A DNA stretch of 64,000 bases from the NCBI GenBank assembly GCA_035559535.1, contig DATMBG010000040.1, positions 106,720-170,719 on the forward strand. Reading direction: 5' to 3'. Shown here in pieces: positions 60,719 through 64,000 of the stretch. Below the pieces are notes generated by a model. It was not told where the DNA came from, did not search any database, and worked only from the letters and a program-made list of their open reading frames with translations. This stretch comes from Candidatus Limnocylindrales bacterium (lineage in GTDB: Bacteria > Moduliflexota > Moduliflexia > Moduliflexales > JAUQPW01). Positions within the stretch are counted from its first letter, which is position 1. Each line of letters opens with the position of its first letter. The translations under genes and the position numbers were made by a program.

Positions 60719-61453
60719 CTAAAAAGGAAATAAGATACCTTTATCTTGTAACTTAATAAATCGGTCCAGAGCAAAAGAATAAAGTTGTGCAGGTCGATGA
60801 TAACCTCGATAGATTTTTGTCTCCCCCTCACATTCTTTCAGAATTCCCATAGACAGAATCTTCTTCCTGAAATTTCGCTTATCCAGTTTTTTATTCAGGA
60901 TAATTTCATAAACTTTTTGAAGCTCGGTTAAGGTGAATTTCTCCGGTAAAAGTTGAAAGCCGACCGTTGTGTAATTTAGTTTGTTCCTCAATCTTTCTAG
61001 CGCATAGTCCAAAATTTCCTTATGATCAAAAGCCAGCGGAGGGAGTTTATACATAGAAAACCATTGGACTTCTTCAACGTTGGGGGACGCCCGGAGATTC
61101 AATTCTTCAGAGTTGATAAGGGCAAAGTAGGCCACTGTAATGACACGCATTCTTGGATCCCGGTGAGGATCTCCAAATGTGTAAAGTTGCTCTAAATACA
61201 CATCGGATACATGGGTTTCCTCCTTAAGTTCGCGTCGAGCCGCATGATCCAGGGATTCATCTTTGCGAACAAATCCACCGGGAATAGCCCACATCCCCTT
61301 GAATGGTGGGATTTTTCTTTTAACAAGGAGTACTTTTAAATCCGCTTCCAAGATGGTGAAGATGACGATATCCACGGTCACAGCATAGCACTCAACACAA
61401 CTTACCGGGTCTTCGGATAGATTATCTATCTTCTCAAGGTTTTTCTCATCCAT
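60719..61453 (-). CDS. nrtR: NrtR-type Nudix-related transcriptional regulator of NAD metabolism
   Basis: 244 residues from ATG 61453 (MDEKNLEKIDN). The N-terminal Nudix domain holds the box G60-x5-E66-x7-R74-E75-L-K-E78-E79, but the usual Gly near its end is His81. NrtR proteins use this domain to bind ADP-ribose rather than to hydrolyse it. The C-terminal ~85 residues form a winged helix (PEKFTLTELQKVYEIILNKK, NFRKKILSMGIL, YRGYHRPAQLYSF). Longer upstream starts would place coding sequence inside the operator. It is transcribed ahead of nicotinate phosphoribosyltransferase, and a 23-base palindrome lies 27 bases upstream of the start. Confidence 0.92.
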   Translation of the reverse strand: MDEKNLEKIDNLSEDPVSCVECYAVTVDIVIFTILEADLKVLLVKRKIPPFKGMWAIPGGFVRKDESLDHAARRELKEETHVSDVYLEQLYTFGDPHRDPRMRVITVAYFALINSEELNLRASPNVEEVQWFSMYKLPPLAFDHKEILDYALERLRNKLNYTTVGFQLLPEKFTLTELQKVYEIILNKKLDKRNFRKKILSMGILKECEGETKIYRGYHRPAQLYSFALDRFIKLQDKGILFPF

Positions 61454-61479
61454 GGTTTCCGGTCTGGTTAAGGAAATAT

Positions 61480-61502
61480 GATATTGTATTAAATACAATA
61501 TC
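61480..61502. promoter_or_regulatory. Probable NrtR operator, 23-base perfect palindrome
   Basis: GATATTGTATT (61480-61490), central A, AATACAATATC (61492-61502): eleven perfect pairs. It stands just upstream of the nrtR start codon, as expected for autoregulation of the nrtR operon. ADP-ribose is the known effector of the family. Confidence 0.8.
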
Positions 61503-61571
61503 CAAAATAAGAACCAGGTCCTTTACTGTCAAGGAAAAATATTTCCTTCCCTGGAAGAGGGTATAATTCTC

Positions 61572-61600
61572 TTGACTAACGTTCAAGACTTTATTATCGT
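61572..61600 (+). promoter_or_regulatory. Candidate promoter of the 61711 gene
   Basis: TTGACT at 61572-61577, 17-base spacer, TATCGT at 61595-61600. The resulting leader of about 105 bases contains the hairpin at 61638. Confidence 0.5.
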
Positions 61601-61630
61601 AGTACTAGCTATCTATCGTAAATTTATCAT

Positions 61631-61656
61631 CAAAAAAGACTCCCCTTTTGGGAGTC
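61631..61656 (-). terminator. Rho-independent terminator facing the minus strand
   Basis: On the minus strand GACTCCC, loop AAAAG, GGGAGTC, then TTTTTT. This is a textbook intrinsic terminator, but no minus-strand gene lies to its right; it would stop antisense transcription from entering the nrtR control region. On the plus strand it is a leader hairpin. Confidence 0.7.
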
Positions 61657-61710
61657 GAATTGTTATAAAGGTGATAGAAAGCGAGTGTAGATCGGGAGGA
61701 GTCATAACGA

Positions 61711-62175
61711 ATGAGTATGAAAGATTTGGAAAGGGTTACCAAAGAGAATGAACGGCTCATAGAGGAATTTAAAAGGTTTCTTGAGCGAAAAGGGGTCGAG
61801 AAGAGTCTAGTGGAAAGGCATGTAGAAAATGCCAGCCAGTACGCCCTTTTTTATACGACCTATGGGTTTGAGCCCAAAAGCGCTAAAGAAATCGATGGCT
61901 TTGAAATTCATTGTTTTCTAGGCGAGTTTATCATTCGTAAAGTCGTTAACTGTACGCCAGCTTATATGAACGAAGTAGCTGAATCTTTAAGAGAGTTTTG
62001 TTACTTTCTAAAAGAAACCGGAATTATTGATGAATATGATTTGGAAGAGGCTTTAGAGCGTTGTGAAAAAACGGATATTTATGTTCGCCGGTTGGAAGAA
62101 TACAACCGATTGATCAGTAGCGGTCAATTTAATAAAGTCGATTCCTGGCGTATGCGGGTTTACGAGGAGTTTTAA
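61711..62175 (+). CDS. Hypothetical helical protein, possible SAM-like core-binding fold
   Basis: 154 residues, all-helical in appearance, charged, no signal peptide. GGAGGAG lies upstream of ATG 61711 (a second ATG is at codon 3). The stretch EEFKRFLERKGVEKSLVERH followed by hydrophobic helices and EVAESLREFCYFLKETGIID resembles the N-terminal SAM-like DNA-binding fold of tyrosine recombinases, but there is no catalytic domain. I do not recognise a named family. It has its own promoter and is divergent from nrtR. Confidence 0.7.
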   Translation: MSMKDLERVTKENERLIEEFKRFLERKGVEKSLVERHVENASQYALFYTTYGFEPKSAKEIDGFEIHCFLGEFIIRKVVNCTPAYMNEVAESLREFCYFLKETGIIDEYDLEEALERCEKTDIYVRRLEEYNRLISSGQFNKVDSWRMRVYEEF

Positions 62176-62305
62176 ACCCTATTGACTCATCTTTGACAGA
62201 AACATCTGTAATTTTAATCCCCTACCATTTTATGTAGGGTCTTGACGACCTTAAGGCCCTATGTTGTCTCCAAAGCTTGGTCCTGAGTTGAAACGTGGAG
62301 GTTAA

Positions 62306-62977
62306 ATGGGTAACCAAAAGACATTCTGGTTCGTGTTAGCAGGTTTACTCTTTCAAGCGGTTTTCGTATCTGCTCAAAATATCGATTCCTTAACCGGGGT
62401 TGTTTTAGATATCCGGAGTAATCAACCGGTTAAGGGCGCTAAGGTTCACCTGGAACAAAGGGCCGGATTTTCAACCGTCACAGATGAGTTAGGCCATTTT
62501 AAGTTAAAATTTGATCCACCCCTTCGGGTGGATGAGCCGGCAAAAATTATTGTTGAGAAAAGTGGTTTTAAAACCCTTATTCAATCTATTCAGGCCGGTG
62601 AAGTGGCACTAACCCTGGAGTTAACACCTGTAGAAGGACCCAATTATCGAAAATGGATCTCCCTGGGAGCCAGTGCGGCAGCGGCAGGAACGGCTTTAGC
62701 CTTTTTACAGGCCGCTAATAACAGTCGGGATGAGGCGGAAGCCTCTCGAACCGAAAGTGACTTTAATCAATTTAACGATGATTTTCGACGTAATAAAACC
62801 CTGGCCATAACCTTTGAGATTATCGCCGGTGCAGCCGGAGGTTATTTCCTTTATGAGCAGTTTTTTAAGCCCAAACCCTCTTCAGAAGTCATTGCTAAAG
62901 AAAACCCTACAAACTTCCAGATCACACCTCAATTAACTCGAGAAGGAGCTATGATCGTAGTTCATAAGAGATTTTAA
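62306..62977 (+). CDS. Exported protein with carboxypeptidase-regulatory-like domain
   Basis: 223 residues. Sec signal FWFVLAGLLFQAVFVSAQ at the N-terminus, then a CarboxypepD_reg/Ig-like beta domain (LTGVVLDIRSNQPVKGAKVH, DELGHFKLKFDPPL, VEKSGFKTLIQSIQAGEVAL) over about residues 28-112. A hydrophobic Ala-rich segment (WISLGASAAAAGTALAFLQA) and a second (AITFEIIAGAAGGYFLYEQF) may form a membrane hairpin, a plan seen in envelope-associated proteins that carry a PEGA or CarboxypepD_reg domain. GTGGAGG lies before the ATG. It is followed six bases later by a lipoprotein gene, so the two probably work together at the envelope. Confidence 0.75.
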   Translation: MGNQKTFWFVLAGLLFQAVFVSAQNIDSLTGVVLDIRSNQPVKGAKVHLEQRAGFSTVTDELGHFKLKFDPPLRVDEPAKIIVEKSGFKTLIQSIQAGEVALTLELTPVEGPNYRKWISLGASAAAAGTALAFLQAANNSRDEAEASRTESDFNQFNDDFRRNKTLAITFEIIAGAAGGYFLYEQFFKPKPSSEVIAKENPTNFQITPQLTREGAMIVVHKRF

Positions 62978-62982
62978 AATCT

Positions 62983-63516
62983 ATGAAAAAAATCCGACTT
63001 CTGATCGTCCTGGTTATTCTGTTGGGGATAAGTTTTCTCTCTGGATGTCCCCAGGAACCCACAGCCCCTGTTTTTCTAAGTGTAGCTATTACCCAACCTC
63101 AAGGACAGATTACCTGTATTCAGACCTCTCGAGATGTACCGGAACCGTGTTCATTTGAGGTAACCGGGACCTCTACCCGGGTCGTTTCCGAGCCGGATGT
63201 AGGAATTTACGTCTTATTAGAACCCACAAGACCTTCTGCTGGAGGTTTTTTTATTCAGCTTCCTCCGGCTACGGTGCAAAGCAATGGAGACTGGTCTGCC
63301 ACAGCAACCCTGGATGATGAATTGATACAAGTCCGTAATGGAGCCATACTGAATATCGAGGCCGTAATTGCGGAACGGGCCGGTGGAATTGAGAGCCAGA
63401 TCAATCCTGTACCCAATCTGGCCGATATTCCCGGCATCCTTGTTCAGTCCGATCCGGTTAGCTTAACGGTTGTCGTACCCACCCCAACTCCGATACCAAC
63501 GCGCCGGGGACGGTAG
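62983..63516 (+). CDS. Lipoprotein of unknown function
   Basis: 177 residues. The N-terminus MKKIRLLIVLVILLGISF ends in the lipobox LSGC, giving a lipid-anchored Cys22. The mature part is beta-rich (VSVAIT-like opening, TCIQTSRDVPEPCSFEVTGT, NGDWSATATLDDELI), with two Cys that could pair, and ends in a Pro/Thr tail (VVVPTPTPIPTRRGR). I do not recognise the family. Its start is six bases after the preceding exported-protein gene. Confidence 0.72.
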   Translation: MKKIRLLIVLVILLGISFLSGCPQEPTAPVFLSVAITQPQGQITCIQTSRDVPEPCSFEVTGTSTRVVSEPDVGIYVLLEPTRPSAGGFFIQLPPATVQSNGDWSATATLDDELIQVRNGAILNIEAVIAERAGGIESQINPVPNLADIPGILVQSDPVSLTVVVPTPTPIPTRRGR

Positions 63517-63860
63517 CCAGGAAGAAGCAGGAGGCAGATGGTTTTTCTGTTCGTATTTCTAAGGCCAGTTTACTACTTTCTCCGGCAATCCAAGGCAACC
63601 CCTCGTCAGTCCCTCCTTTTTGAGGCAGGTTTTTTATGGGAGTACTGGCTGGTAATACCCCCAGAGAATGGATAGGATGCGGCCTATAGGCTATGAACTT
63701 TAGGGAAGTATCAAGGTGAAAGGCCCGCCACGCAGGAAATCTGTTAATACACCACGTCTGTTCCCGGATTCAGCCTTTAGCAGCCTAACTTTGATTTTTT
63801 GCAAACTGTGAGGGCTTTGTGTTCATAAAGAACGGGTATAAGACTCTGTGGATAAGGGGT

Positions 63861-63898
63861 AAAAAAGTAAAACCCGCCATGGAGGGGGGCCATGGCGG
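63861..63898 (-). terminator. Rho-independent terminator for a minus-strand gene off the right edge
   Basis: On the minus strand CCGCCATGG (63898-63890), a seven-base loop, CCATGGCGG (63882-63874), then GTTTTACTTTTTT. A strong intrinsic terminator. The 63517-63860 stretch to its left shows no gene. Confidence 0.75.
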
Positions 63899-63943
63899 CT
63901 GCCGTCTACCCGAAGGACCCCCTCACCTGCTACTTGTCAATAC

Positions 63944-64000
63944 TTATAAACCACGTCCCAGTCCCAGGACGCCAAACAGCCAGATCCGTAATCCCATCTC
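63944..64000 (-). CDS. Possible last codons of a minus-strand gene continuing past the right edge
   Basis: A frame open at the right edge ends with TAA at 63946-63944 after EMGLRIWLFGVLGLGRGL. A second frame ends with TGA at 63939-63937 and is equally open. The terminator just downstream argues that one of them is a real gene end, but 57-63 bases are too few to decide. No product can be assigned. Confidence 0.25.
   Translation of the reverse strand, partial: EMGLRIWLFGVLGLGRGL

Overview
The window (64 kb) looks like chromosomal DNA of a free-living, probably Gram-negative, uncultured bacterium of moderate GC content. Supporting signs are Tat and Sec/lipoprotein signals, a futalosine-type menaquinone prenyltransferase, a cytochrome P460, competence genes, bacterial sigma70-like promoters (TTGACA / TATAAT-like) and a CCA-encoding tRNA-Gln. 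I cannot name the phylum from sequence alone. No prophage, IS element, rRNA or CRISPR array is visible.

Layout. 1-1947 is the left-truncated gene of an exported protein. 2.1-6.8 kb (minus) is a carbohydrate-type ABC importer (ATPase, Tat-exported binding protein, two permeases), divergent from 7.0-10.3 kb (plus) encoding an SDR dehydrogenase, an M20 amidohydrolase and a Gfo/Idh/MocA dehydrogenase: a plausible uptake-and-catabolism locus. 10.3-13 kb holds repeats, a broken DUF2281 antitoxin-like gene, a Tat-exported serine hydrolase and a small secreted protein. 13.2-21.9 kb (minus) is a cell-surface glycan locus: GT2, two very large GT-C-type membrane proteins and an FAD oxidoreductase. 22-24.5 kb has a UbiA/MqnP-type prenyltransferase, a CBS protein, ispE and tRNA-Gln. 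25-30.5 kb has a GYD protein, an AT-rich island, an OpgH-like glucan synthase and, tail-to-tail and overlapping, a large lipoprotein with duplicated beta domains and an alpha/alpha-toroid-like region. 30.6-37.5 kb carries comEC-comEA, csoR-copA and comF. 37.6-46.7 kb has an RR-GAF protein, an AAA+ protein derived from sigma54 activators but lacking its catalytic residues, a DUF6494 gene, a membrane protein, a Ski2/Hel308-like helicase, an RR-PATAN protein and a ketopantoate-reductase-like protein. 47-53.4 kb has dppBC-like permeases, a PaaK-like ligase, metK and ahcY. 53.5-63.5 kb has HEAT-repeat, FmdB and RraA-like genes, cytochrome P460 with a cysteine-rich MarR regulator, an NAD-salvage pair (nrtR and a nicotinate phosphoribosyltransferase), and envelope proteins.

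The most unusual pattern is in the spacers. Many contain degenerate sequence with a seven-base period, often folded as inverted arms of long hairpins; the unit differs at each locus. The same kind of sequence appears in frame inside the two large GT-C genes and terminates a DUF2281 gene. Two further repeat families (a TCAAACG/CGTTTGA palindrome and a CCAGGATAAGAAAGTTAGCC core) recur between genes. Regulatory signals readable by eye include a CsoR-type operator, a 23-bp palindrome at nrtR, a 19-bp palindrome at the P460 gene, leaderless-type promoters at dppB, paaK and possibly ispE, and two direct repeats competing for one complementary arm in the metK leader.
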